This document shows, one piece after another, positions 1-7,261 of a stretch of 64,000 nt of DNA. The DNA lies in assembly GCF_002160305.1 (NCBI RefSeq), contig NZ_NFKI01000013.1, positions 1 to 64,000 on the forward strand, read 5' to 3'. A program made the position numbers and the translations under genes. The number at the start of each line of letters is the position of its first letter. Within the stretch, counting starts at the first letter, position 1. The notes below the pieces were generated by a model. The model was not told the origin of the DNA. It searched no databases and saw only the letters and a list, made by a program, of their open reading frames with translations. This DNA is from Pseudoflavonifractor sp. An184 (lineage in GTDB: Bacteria; Bacillota; Clostridia; Oscillospirales; Oscillospiraceae).

Positions 1-335
1 GCCCTGAATGCCTTGCATGGCAAGGCGTTCAGCGAGCGCAGCGAGGACTTTTGCGCCGAACACCGGCGCAAAAGTAACGGCATTTTTGCAGGCTGTCGGA
101 AAAGTCCTTAGACTTTTTCGACAGCCTGAGTGCGGGCCTATGGCCCGCACTTTCAGTTTGCCGAAAAACCTCTATTAAGAGGAATCCGCCCGAGTTATGG
201 CGGGGGAGCTCGAGGGGGCGGCAGCCCGCCTCGAGTGGGATCGAATGCTCCGAACGCCTTGCACGGCAAGGTGTTCGGCGAGCACAGCGAGGACTTTTGC
301 GCCGCACAGCGGCGCAAAAGTAACAGCATTTTTTA
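1..335. repeat. Tandem copies of a TIR-type intergenic repeat element
   Basis: No gene is seen before the sigma factor. The stretch holds two copies of an about 88-nt block (1-87 and 247-334: ...gcgagcrcagcgaggactttt..., ending in a T-run after 'aaaagtaac'). Between them are a 40-nt hairpin ending at 130 (arms 'GGCTGTCGGAAAAGTC' / 'GACTTTTTCGACAGCC'), a locus-specific palindrome at 131-151 with a TAT loop, and a unit starting 'TCAGTTTGCCGAAAAAC'. The same units in the opposite orientation lie at 22551-22773, where they form one element with terminal inverted repeats. The first copy runs off the left edge of the window. Confidence 0.8.
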
Positions 336-343
336 AAAACTTG

Positions 344-371
344 GGAACCATTTCTCTCTCAAACCCATCTA
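344..371 (+). promoter_or_regulatory. Possible ECF-type promoter of the sigma/anti-sigma pair
   Basis: A GGAACC element (344-349) is followed after 16 nt by CATCTA (366-371), 37 nt upstream of the sigma factor start. GAAC-type -35 elements are typical of promoters read by ECF sigma factors, so autoregulation is plausible. No good sigma-A promoter with 17-nt spacing is visible here. This is a single-site guess. Confidence 0.3.
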
Positions 372-407
372 TATAGTGTCCGGACAAATGAGAGGAGGCG
401 GTGGACG

Positions 408-899
408 ATGAAGGAAGACCATGGGGAGCGGCAGGAATTTGCCGCCCTGGTCCAGGCCCACAGCCGCGCCCTGTTTCGGGCGGCCCGGGCGCTTCTGGAC
501 AGCGACGCGGCCGCCGAGGACGCGGTGGGGGAGGCCGTCCTGCTGGCCTGGCAGGCCTTTCCCAGGCTGCGGCGGCGGGAGTCGGCCCGGGCCTGGCTGC
601 TGAAAATCACGGTGAACTGCGCCTATGACCAGCGCCGCCGGGCGCGGCCCACCGTCCCCCTGGAGGAGGCGGCCTGTGCCGCCGCCCCCGCCCAGGAGCC
701 CCTGGGGCTGTGGGAGCTGGTCCAGGCCCTGCCGGAGGAGCAGCGCCTGGCGGTGACGCTCTACTACTACGACGGCCTGTCGGTGGGGGAGATCGCCCAG
801 GTGCTGGGGGCGCCCCAGGGGACCGTCAAATCCCGCCTGTCCCGGGGCCGGGACAAGCTGCGGGAGCGTTTGCGAGAGGAGGGTATCTATGAGCTTTGA
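408..899 (+). CDS. ECF-family RNA polymerase sigma factor
   Basis: A 163-residue extracytoplasmic-function sigma factor that would direct RNA polymerase to a small regulon. Region 2 spans about residues 10-77 (FRAARALLDSDAAAEDAVGE, then RAWLLKITVNCAYDQRRR, the usual region 2.4 end). Region 4 spans about 105-157 with the helix-turn-helix GEIAQVLGAPQGTVKSRLSR. Length and two-domain layout are normal for the family. A GAGGAGG ribosome site precedes the ATG at 408. Its last 11 nt overlap the next gene, a membrane protein with a cytoplasmic N-terminus, which is the usual arrangement for a sigma factor and its anti-sigma factor. The regulon and signal are not known. Confidence 0.9.
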   Translation: MKEDHGERQEFAALVQAHSRALFRAARALLDSDAAAEDAVGEAVLLAWQAFPRLRRRESARAWLLKITVNCAYDQRRRARPTVPLEEAACAAAPAQEPLGLWELVQALPEEQRLAVTLYYYDGLSVGEIAQVLGAPQGTVKSRLSRGRDKLRERLREEGIYEL

Positions 900-1851
900 A
901 CCATGGGACCGGGAGCTGCGGGAGCGGGCCCAGAGGGAGGACTGCCCCATCCCGGAGGGATTTTCGGCGCGGCTGGAGGAGCAGCTGGAGCGGCTGCCGG
1001 AGCGGAGCGGGGGCCGGAAGTGGGGAAGGCGGCGGATTCTGGTGCTGCTGGCGGCCGCCCTGGCCCTGACGGCCTGCACCGCCGGGACGGTGGGCATAGC
1101 CCTGCGGCAGAATACCATCCAACGGGTGAAGAACGAGGGGGCCGGCCGCTGGGAGGTCATCAAGGCGGAGGAGGCCGGAGAGCCCACCCCGGAGGTGCAC
1201 GTGCGGGAAAATCTGCCCAGAGACTATGAACCTGTACCTCTGGAGCAGGTGTTGGAGAATATGTCCCAGCTTGGATATTCGCTGGTGAGCCGCGAGCAGG
1301 GCGGCCCGGAGGACGACTGGAGGGAGCGCTGCATTTGGGAGGACAGCCAGACCGAGACCCAGACCGTCTTTTACTGGGCGGACTCCATGGCTGATCTGGA
1401 GTCCTTCTGGCCCGAAGCAGTCCCCCACGCTTTCTGGCTGGACGGCCAGTACACCCCGTCCCCCATGGGCATGTCCTATGGCTATGACGCGGACCTGGCT
1501 ACCGGGGAGGTCTGGGGCCGTTATTTCAGCGGAGAGTATACGGGGGAGGATGGGGCGGCCTTTGAATTTGGCTTTACCTATAACGCACGGTATACCTGGC
1601 CGGACTGGTACTCGGTGGACCTGACAGGACAGGAGTACCAGGAGCAGTACGAGACTAAGGACGGGGCGGTGGTGTCCATTGAGATCATTCCGTCGGTCAC
1701 GGGAAAATCTGTTTTCTATACCGCCATCAGCACAGAGCACACGATCTGCACGCTCCACGGCACCCAGATGGAGCTGGAGGAGATCCGGGACATTCTGGAC
1801 CACCTGGAGCTGTCCCAGCTGCTCACCTACCAGCCGGAACCAACCGAATAG
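889..1851 (+). CDS. Single-pass membrane protein, probable anti-sigma factor
   Basis: A 320-residue protein with an N-terminal cytoplasmic part of about 47 residues rich in Arg/Glu, one transmembrane segment at about 48-72 (ILVLLAAALALTACTAGTVG) and a large extracytoplasmic domain. The C-terminal part (hydrophilic beta-rich sequence ending in an ELEEIRDILDHLEL helix) resembles the DUF4367-like sensor domains common on clostridial ECF anti-sigma proteins, but I cannot confirm the family by eye. Translation is coupled to the sigma factor by an 11-nt overlap. The likely role is to hold the sigma factor at the membrane until an envelope signal releases it. The role is inferred mainly from context. 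Confidence 0.7.
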   Translation: MSFEPWDRELRERAQREDCPIPEGFSARLEEQLERLPERSGGRKWGRRRILVLLAAALALTACTAGTVGIALRQNTIQRVKNEGAGRWEVIKAEEAGEPTPEVHVRENLPRDYEPVPLEQVLENMSQLGYSLVSREQGGPEDDWRERCIWEDSQTETQTVFYWADSMADLESFWPEAVPHAFWLDGQYTPSPMGMSYGYDADLATGEVWGRYFSGEYTGEDGAAFEFGFTYNARYTWPDWYSVDLTGQEYQEQYETKDGAVVSIEIIPSVTGKSVFYTAISTEHTICTLHGTQMELEEIRDILDHLELSQLLTYQPEPTE

Positions 1852-1856
1852 ACGCA

Positions 1857-1893
1857 AAAGCAGGCCCCCCGGAACGCCGGGGGGCCTGCTTTG
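1857..1893. terminator. Rho-independent terminator between convergent genes
   Basis: A strong GC hairpin (GCAGGCCCCCCGG / CCGGGGGGCCTGC) is flanked by A-run and T-run, so it can work in both directions. It lies between the convergent anti-sigma gene and thrS. Confidence 0.85.
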
Positions 1894-1915
1894 ATAAAAT
1901 CGAATTTGGGTTTGA

Positions 1916-3682
1916 TTACCGGATCACCTTGGTGCGCACGTCCTCGGCGATGATGGCCTCGAAGTCGGCCAGGGACATGGCGCCCTGGTCCTCGCCGGAG
2001 CGCAGGCGCAGGGAGACCGTTTCATTCTCCATATCCCGGTCGCCCACCACCAGCATATAGGGGACCTTCTCCAGCTGGGCCTCCCGGATCTTCTTGCCGA
2101 TCTTCTCGCTGCGGTGGTCCACCTCCACCCGGTAGCCGTCGCCGTCCAGCTTCTGGGCGATCTGGTCGGCGTACTGGGCGGCCCGGTCGGTGACGGGCAG
2201 GATCTTCACCTGGACGGGGGCCAGCCAGGCGGGGAAGGCCCCGGCGAAGTGCTCGGTGATGACGCCGATGAAGCGCTCGATGGAGCCCAGCACCACCCGG
2301 TGGATCATGACGGGGCGATGCTTCTGGCCGTCCTCGCCGGTATACTCCAGCTCGAAGCGCTCAGGCAGCTGGCTGTCCAGCTGGATGGTGCCGCACTGCC
2401 AGGTGCGGCCCAGGGAGTCGGCCAGATGGAAGTCCAGCTTGGGGCCGTAGAAGGCGCCGTCGCCCTCGTTGATGACGAAGTCCTTGCCCATGTCGGTGAT
2501 GGCGTCCTTCAGGATGTCCTGGTTGTGCTCCCACTGCTCCACGGTGCCGATGTGGTCCTCGGGCATGGTGGACAGCTCGATGGTGTAGCTCAGGCCGAAG
2601 GTGGAGTACACCTCGTCAAACAGGCGGACGGTCTCCTGAATCACGTCCTTGAGCTGGTCCTGGGTCATGAAGATGTGGGCGTCGTCCTGGCTGAAGCAGC
2701 GCACCCGGAACAGGCCGTGGAGGGCGCCGGACAGCTCGTGGCGGTGGACCAGGCCGATCTCACCCACCCGCAGGGGCAGATCCCGGTAGGAGTGGGGCTC
2801 GCTGGCGTAGACCAGCATGCCGCCGGGGCAGTTCATGGGCTTGATGGCGTAGTCCTCGCCGTCGATGACGGTGGTGTACATGTTCTGCTTGTAGTGGTCC
2901 CAGTGGCCGGAGCGCTCCCACAGCTGACGGTTCAGGATGATGGGGGTGGAGATCTCCACATAGCCGTACTTCTTGTGGATCTGACGCCAGTAGTCCAGCA
3001 GAGTGTTCTTCAGCACCATGCCCTTGGGGAGGAAGAAGGGGAAGCCGGGGCCCTCGTCCCGGAGCATGAACAGTCCCAGCTCCTTGCCCAGGCGGCGGTG
3101 GTCCCGCTTCTTGGCCTCCTCAATGCGCTGCAGGTAGGCGTCCAGCTCGTCCTTCTTGGGGAAGGCGATGCCGTAGATGCGCTGCAGGGTCTCCCGGTTG
3201 GAGTCGCCCCGCCAGTAGGCGGCGTTGCAGGCGGTGAGTTTTAATGCGTTGCCCTTCACCCGGCCGGTGGAGTCCAGGTGGGGGCCGGCGCACAGGTCGG
3301 TGAACTCCCCCTGCTTGTAGAAGGAGATGTGGGCGTCCTCGGGCAGGTCGTTGATAAGCTCCACCTTATAGGGCTCGCCCTTCTCCTCCATGAACTTCAG
3401 GGCCTCGGCCCGGGGCAGCTCGAACCGCTCCAGCTTCAGCTTCTCTTTACAAATCTTCCGCATCTCCGCCTCGATCTTCTCCAGGTGCTCGGGGGTGAAG
3501 GCGAAGGGGGCGTCCATATCGTAGTACCAGCCCTCGTCGATGGAGGGGCCGATGGCCAGCTTCACCTCGGGCCACAGGCGCTTCACCGCCTGGGCCATGA
3601 TGTGGGAGCAGGTGTGCCAGTAGGTCTGGCGGTACTCGGGATTTTCAAAGGTAAATTCGTTGTTTTTCACTTCTTCGGACAT
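1916..3682 (-). CDS. thrS: Threonine--tRNA ligase lacking the TGS domain
   Basis: Class II threonyl-tRNA synthetase, 588 residues with the chosen start. The editing domain shows HTCSH near residue 23 and CAGPH further on. The catalytic core has the zinc ligand Cys in MNCPGGMLVY, motif 2 in VHRHELSGALHGLFRVRCFS, QDDAHIFM and motif 3 MIHRVVLGSIERFIG. The anticodon-binding domain begins at about PAWLAPVQVKILPV. The ATG at 3682 is preceded by GAGGAGG at good spacing; an in-frame codon 19 positions further up has no such site. Most bacterial ThrS are about 640 residues and start with an about 60-residue TGS domain; this one begins directly at the editing domain. It is controlled by the T-box leader upstream. 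Confidence 0.97.
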   Translation of the reverse strand: MSEEVKNNEFTFENPEYRQTYWHTCSHIMAQAVKRLWPEVKLAIGPSIDEGWYYDMDAPFAFTPEHLEKIEAEMRKICKEKLKLERFELPRAEALKFMEEKGEPYKVELINDLPEDAHISFYKQGEFTDLCAGPHLDSTGRVKGNALKLTACNAAYWRGDSNRETLQRIYGIAFPKKDELDAYLQRIEEAKKRDHRRLGKELGLFMLRDEGPGFPFFLPKGMVLKNTLLDYWRQIHKKYGYVEISTPIILNRQLWERSGHWDHYKQNMYTTVIDGEDYAIKPMNCPGGMLVYASEPHSYRDLPLRVGEIGLVHRHELSGALHGLFRVRCFSQDDAHIFMTQDQLKDVIQETVRLFDEVYSTFGLSYTIELSTMPEDHIGTVEQWEHNQDILKDAITDMGKDFVINEGDGAFYGPKLDFHLADSLGRTWQCGTIQLDSQLPERFELEYTGEDGQKHRPVMIHRVVLGSIERFIGVITEHFAGAFPAWLAPVQVKILPVTDRAAQYADQIAQKLDGDGYRVEVDHRSEKIGKKIREAQLEKVPYMLVVGDRDMENETVSLRLRSGEDQGAMSLADFEAIIAEDVRTKVIR

Positions 3683-3700
3683 AGAAATAACCTCCTCATA

Positions 3701-3813
3701 AGCCTTCCCCTTCAGGGGAAGGTGGCATTTGCGGAGCAAATGACGGATGAGGCGGTCCTGTATCCGGCCTCATCAGTCTCGCTTCGCTCGACAGCTTCCC
3801 CTAAAGGGGAAGC
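3701..3813. repeat. Two inverted copies of the CTTCCCC-type hairpin repeat in the thrS 5' region
   Basis: Copy one (3701-3754) reads GCCTTCCCC-TTC-AGGGGAAGG, then the stem CATTTGC-GGA-GCAAATG, then ACGGATGAGG. Copy two (3766-3813) is in reverse orientation with CTTCCCC-TAAA-GGGGAAG and a less perfect second stem. They lie between the T-box terminator and the thrS ribosome site, so they are part of the thrS mRNA. Related copies occur at 7305, 7807, 14402, 16649, 16763 and 24019. Confidence 0.75.
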
Positions 3814-3836
3814 CAGTGTTTCGGGGCAAAACAAAA

Positions 3837-4145
3837 CGCCTCACCCCTGAGTGTGTCAGGGGTGAGGCGTAAATAATCCAATACGTCCCACGGTTCCACC
3901 CTGCTTACGGCCCCAAAACAGGCCGTCGCTTGTGACCGCTGTAACGGGCGGGCCCGGCATAGCTTTCTGCCGAACAGAACGCGAGGGGCAGAGTGGAGGT
4001 CCATTCTGCATTCTGCATTCTGCATTCTGCATTCGCCAGCGGCTCTGGAGTGGTACCGGCTGCAAAAGCTCGCAGGACGCTTCCAGCCTCTGCGTCCCTC
4101 TCTGGGCGGATTTTGCGGCTTCTTCTCCATCGTTGCCAATTTGAC
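3837..4145 (-). promoter_or_regulatory. T-box riboswitch leader of thrS
   Basis: On the minus strand the conserved T-box AGGGTGGAACCG is at 3902-3891. It is followed by a strong hairpin (3869-3837, CGCCTCACCCCTGA / TCAGGGGTGAGGCG) and a T-rich run (3836-3827), which is the terminator that competes with the antiterminator. About 310 nt of leader follow a near-consensus promoter. A likely threonine specifier ACC is at 4054-4052 in GGTACCACTCC, but I have not modelled Stem I. Uncharged tRNA-Thr should stabilise the antiterminator and raise ThrS. A 7-nt tandem repeat sits inside the leader at 4003-4034. Confidence 0.88.
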
Positions 4146-4151
4146 AGGGGT

Positions 4152-4180
4152 ACTATATCACCGGGGAGGAGAATTGTCAA
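4152..4180 (-). promoter_or_regulatory. Sigma-A promoter for the thrS T-box transcript
   Basis: Minus strand TTGACA (4180-4175), 17-nt spacer, TATAGT (4157-4152). It points into the T-box leader and gives a start near 4145. Confidence 0.85.
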
Positions 4181-4251
4181 GGTGGGAAATTGAAACATCG
4201 GATATCCCCGTGGGGAAAGGAGGCACTTTGCCTGAAATCCAGGGAATTTTC

Positions 4252-4280
4252 TTGACCCCCTACCGGCGGAATGATACAAT
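4252..4280 (+). promoter_or_regulatory. Sigma-A promoter for the xpaC-telA operon
   Basis: TTGACC (4252-4257), 17-nt spacer, TACAAT (4275-4280), 54 nt upstream of the xpaC ATG. It is arranged back to back with the thrS promoter, 72 nt away. Confidence 0.75.
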
Positions 4281-4333
4281 GGGGGCAAGATATCCGGTCC
4301 TGAACAGCACATTGGCCGGAGGAGGAAACTGCC

Positions 4334-5146
4334 ATGGCAAAGCATGTAAAGCGTTCGGTAATCCCCATCTATCTGGTGGGGGTGGTGTGGCTGGTGTTCG
4401 GGCTGGGCCTGCGCCTGTACCAGCCGGTGGATTATATCCTGTGCGCCCTGGTCTCGGTGGCGGCGTTTGTGGTGGGAAAGGCCATTTTCCCGGATAAGAG
4501 CTACCAGATCGCCGGCGGGGAGGACGAGGAGGAGAAGAAGCAGGCGGAGCAGGAGGCCCAGAAGCGCGCCGAGGAGGCCCACGCCGCCCGGGAGAAGGCC
4601 CAGGCGGAGCGGGAGGAGCGGCAGCGCCGGGAGCAGGAGGAGAAGGCCCGCCAGGCCCAGCAGGCCAAGAGCACCGGCAATCTGGAGATCGACAAGCTGA
4701 TCCTGGAGCGGGAGCGGGCTTTAAGTGAGATGCGCCGCCTCAACGACAGCATCGAGGACGAGACCATCTCCGCCCAGATCGACCACCTGGAGGAGGTCAC
4801 CCGGCAGATCATCGACCAGGTGATCCAGGAGCCCAAAAAGCTCCCCCAGATCCGCCGGTTTTTGAACTACTTCCTGCCCACCACCTTAAAAATCCTCAAC
4901 GCCTATGACCGGATGGACGCCGTGGGCATCTCCGGGGAGAATATCGACGCCACCAAGGCCAAGGTGGAGGACATGATGGGCACCATCGTGAAGGCCTTCG
5001 ACAAACAGCTGGACTCCCTCTTTGGGGCGGAGGCCATGGACATCTCCACCGACATCACCGTCATGGAGAACCTGCTGGCCCAGGAGGGGCTGGCCGGACC
5101 GGAGCGGCCCAAGACCTCCGGAGATGGGACCACCCTGGAGTTATAA
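4334..5146 (+). CDS. xpaC: XpaC-family 5-bromo-4-chloroindolyl phosphate hydrolysis protein
   Basis: A 270-residue membrane-anchored protein. Two hydrophobic segments lie at about 9-27 and 33-50, followed by a highly charged coiled-coil stretch (about 58-112, Glu/Lys/Ala/Arg-rich) and a helical C-terminal domain (QIDHLEEVTRQIIDQV, then RFLNYFLPTTLKILNAYDRM) characteristic of XpaC. The family name comes from an old phosphatase phenotype; the biochemical role is unclear. XpaC genes are commonly next to telA, as here (5987-7222), so the two probably work together in envelope or toxic-compound tolerance. AGGAGG precedes the ATG. Its C-terminal coding part is repeated as a damaged copy at 5557-5700. 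Confidence 0.88.
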   Translation: MAKHVKRSVIPIYLVGVVWLVFGLGLRLYQPVDYILCALVSVAAFVVGKAIFPDKSYQIAGGEDEEEKKQAEQEAQKRAEEAHAAREKAQAEREERQRREQEEKARQAQQAKSTGNLEIDKLILERERALSEMRRLNDSIEDETISAQIDHLEEVTRQIIDQVIQEPKKLPQIRRFLNYFLPTTLKILNAYDRMDAVGISGENIDATKAKVEDMMGTIVKAFDKQLDSLFGAEAMDISTDITVMENLLAQEGLAGPERPKTSGDGTTLEL

Positions 5147-5160
5147 TAAGGAGAAATCCC

Positions 5161-5529
5161 ATGAAAGTTCAAAGGGACGCCACCCCCAAAAGCAGCTGGC
5201 GGCCTCTGGGATCAGCCCTGCTGTTTGCTGCGATGGCAGTTATTTTGATTTGGCTGTCTGCTGGAGACGGGGAGCATTTTCCCAACGGCATCATGTTAGC
5301 CGCGGGCGCTGTCTTGTGCGCCCTGCTGGAACTGTCCCGCTGGGTTGGCAGAGAAATGGGGCATGGAATGCGGCTTTTTCGCGCAGCCCTTGTTACCGGT
5401 CTGCTGATTCTCAGTGGAGCGGCCGGAAATCTTGTGATGCCGGAGCAGTGGATTGTCCTGGGGCTTTGTTCCATATGGACGCTGACCCTGTGGTATGAGT
5501 TTTTTTACCACCTTCGAAGAGACGACTGA
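5161..5529 (+). CDS. Small membrane protein of unknown function
   Basis: A 122-residue protein starting 14 nt after xpaC, with AAGGAG ahead of the ATG. It has about four hydrophobic segments (about 16-33, 42-58, 72-92, 97-115). I recognise no family. Its place inside the xpaC-telA operon suggests co-expression with both. It uses fewer GC-rich codons than xpaC and is followed directly by the xpaC fragment at 5557. Confidence 0.7.
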   Translation: MKVQRDATPKSSWRPLGSALLFAAMAVILIWLSAGDGEHFPNGIMLAAGAVLCALLELSRWVGREMGHGMRLFRAALVTGLLILSGAAGNLVMPEQWIVLGLCSIWTLTLWYEFFYHLRRDD

Positions 5530-5556
5530 CTGGAAACAATTTTTAGATATTCTTTC

Positions 5557-5700
5557 AAAATCTTCAACACCTATGCCCGGATGGACGCTATGGACATCTC
5601 CACCGACGTCACCATCATGGAGAACCTGCTGGCCCAGAAGGGACTGAGTGGACCGGAGCGGCCCAAGACCTCCGGGGAGAGGACTACCCTGGAGCTGTAA
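5557..5700 (+). pseudogene. Truncated, internally deleted copy of the xpaC 3' end
   Basis: Read in frame, 5557-5589 encodes KIFNTYARMDA, matching XpaC KILNAYDRMDA (4889-4921). 5590-5700 encodes MDISTDVTIMENLLAQKGLS and on to TLEL-stop, matching 5036-5146 over exactly 111 nt. The 114 nt between these blocks in xpaC (4922-5035) are missing, an in-frame 38-codon deletion. No start codon or ribosome site fits upstream. It looks like the remains of a tandem duplication of the xpaC end plus the following small gene. Confidence 0.85.
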
Positions 5701-5720
5701 GAAAAGGGGAGGGATTATTG

Positions 5721-5927
5721 ATGAAACCTGAAAAGCAGTCTCCCGGCAAAAAAATCTGTTTGATCGTGGCTTTGATATGGACTGTGGGGGCGGTTTTGTG
5801 GGGCGCGCAGATTTGGAGCGCTCTGAAAACTGACGCCTCAAGCTGGGGACATTATATCTTGCTGCTCCTGCTGTTTGCGGCCTGCGCCCTTCGCTGGTTC
5901 TGGAAATGGCTGCATACTGAAACATAA
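5721..5927 (+). CDS. Small two-helix membrane protein
   Basis: A 68-residue protein with two hydrophobic segments (about 14-32 and 41-58) and a Trp/Lys-rich C-terminus. The start at 5721 is chosen because GGGGAGGG precedes it at suitable spacing. It sits behind the xpaC fragment exactly as the 122-residue membrane protein sits behind intact xpaC, so it may descend from the same duplication, although sequence similarity between the two is weak by eye. Function unknown. Confidence 0.6.
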   Translation: MKPEKQSPGKKICLIVALIWTVGAVLWGAQIWSALKTDASSWGHYILLLLLFAACALRWFWKWLHTET

Positions 5928-5986
5928 GACAGATAACATACAAACATACAGACGTAGGAAATGTAAATTTTAGGAGGAACACGACT

Positions 5987-7222
5987 ATGAGCGATAATCT
6001 GGATATGACCCCGCACCTGACTCTGACGCCCGAGGCGGACGCGGCTGCGGCCGCCGCCCCTGCCGCCCCGGAGGCCCCCACCCTGACCCTGGACCCCGGC
6101 GCGGCGGCCCAGGAAGCCGCCCCGGTGCAGGGTGAGAGCGTCCTCTCCGAGGAGGAGCGGCAGAAGCAGCGGGACGCCAACGCGGTGAAGCTGGACGAGT
6201 CCATGCTCACCGAGGCGGAGCGGAAGATGGTGGACGAGTTCGCCCAGAAGATCGACGTCACCGACTCCAGCGTGGTGCTCCAGTACGGGGCCGCCGCCCA
6301 GAAGAACATCGCCTCCTTCTCGGAGAACGCCCTGAACAGCGTGCGCACCAAGGATTTGGGCGAGGTGGGCGAGGCCCTGTCCTCCCTGGTGGTGGAGCTG
6401 AAGGGCTTTGGCCAGGAGGAGGACGAGGGCGGCATCTTCGGCTTTTTCAAGAAGAAGCGGGACAAGCTGGAGGCCATGAAGGCCAGCTACGCCAAGGCGG
6501 AGGTCAACGTGGACAAGATCGTCCGGGCCCTGGAGAACCACCAGGTGGTGCTGATGAAGGACATCGCCATGCTGGACCAGATGTACGAGCTGAACACCAA
6601 GTACTACAAAGAGCTCACCATGTATATCATCGCCGGTAAGAAGCGCCTGGAGTATTTACGCACCCACGATTTGGAGGATTTAAAGCAGAAGGCGGCCAAG
6701 TCGGGGAGCCAGGAGGACGCCCAGGCCTACAACGACTTTGCCAACCTGTGCAGCCGGTTTGAGAAGAAGATCCACGACCTGGAGCTCACCCGGATGATCT
6801 CCGTCCAGATGGGCCCCCAGACCCGTCTGCTCCAGAACAACGACACCCTCATGCTGGAGAAGATCCAGTCCTCCCTGGTGAACACCATCCCCCTGTGGAA
6901 GAGCCAGATGGTGCTGGCCCTGGGGCTGGAGCACTCCCGCCAGGCCACCCAGGCCCAGTCCGCCGTTACCGAGATGACCAACCAGCTGCTCCAGAAGAAC
7001 GCGGACATGCTGAAAATAGGCACCGTGGAGACCGCCCGGGAGGCCGAGCGCTCCATCGTGGACATTAAGACCCTCCAGCACACCAACGAGCAGCTCATCT
7101 CCACCCTGGACGAGGTGATGAAGATTCAGAACGAGGGCAGCCAGAAGCGGAAAGAGGCCGAGGTGGAGCTGGGAAGAATCGAGGGCGAGCTGAAGCAGAA
7201 GCTGCTGGAACTGAGAGGCTGA
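5987..7222 (+). CDS. telA: TelA-family toxic anion resistance protein
   Basis: A 411-residue soluble, strongly helical protein. The first 60 residues are Ala/Pro-rich and probably disordered. The TelA domain covers about 65-400, with typical stretches FGFFKKKRDKLEAMKASYAK, DIAMLDQMYELNTKYYKELT, YIIAGKKRLEYLR and SLVNTIPLWKSQMVLALGLE. TelA proteins were named for tellurite resistance and are also linked to nisin and cell-wall antibiotic tolerance; the mechanism is not established. AGGAGG precedes the ATG. It is the last gene of the xpaC operon. Confidence 0.92.
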   Translation: MSDNLDMTPHLTLTPEADAAAAAAPAAPEAPTLTLDPGAAAQEAAPVQGESVLSEEERQKQRDANAVKLDESMLTEAERKMVDEFAQKIDVTDSSVVLQYGAAAQKNIASFSENALNSVRTKDLGEVGEALSSLVVELKGFGQEEDEGGIFGFFKKKRDKLEAMKASYAKAEVNVDKIVRALENHQVVLMKDIAMLDQMYELNTKYYKELTMYIIAGKKRLEYLRTHDLEDLKQKAAKSGSQEDAQAYNDFANLCSRFEKKIHDLELTRMISVQMGPQTRLLQNNDTLMLEKIQSSLVNTIPLWKSQMVLALGLEHSRQATQAQSAVTEMTNQLLQKNADMLKIGTVETAREAERSIVDIKTLQHTNEQLISTLDEVMKIQNEGSQKRKEAEVELGRIEGELKQKLLELRG

Positions 7223-7261
7223 TTTCTATTTTTGACCGCGGGGATTTTGCAGTCTGCTCCT

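Noticed and set aside
2114-3244. A 376-codon open frame on the plus strand opposite thrS
   Set aside because: It is antisense to a clear thrS, with Val/Leu/Gly/His-rich low-information sequence typical of the reverse strand of GC-rich genes.
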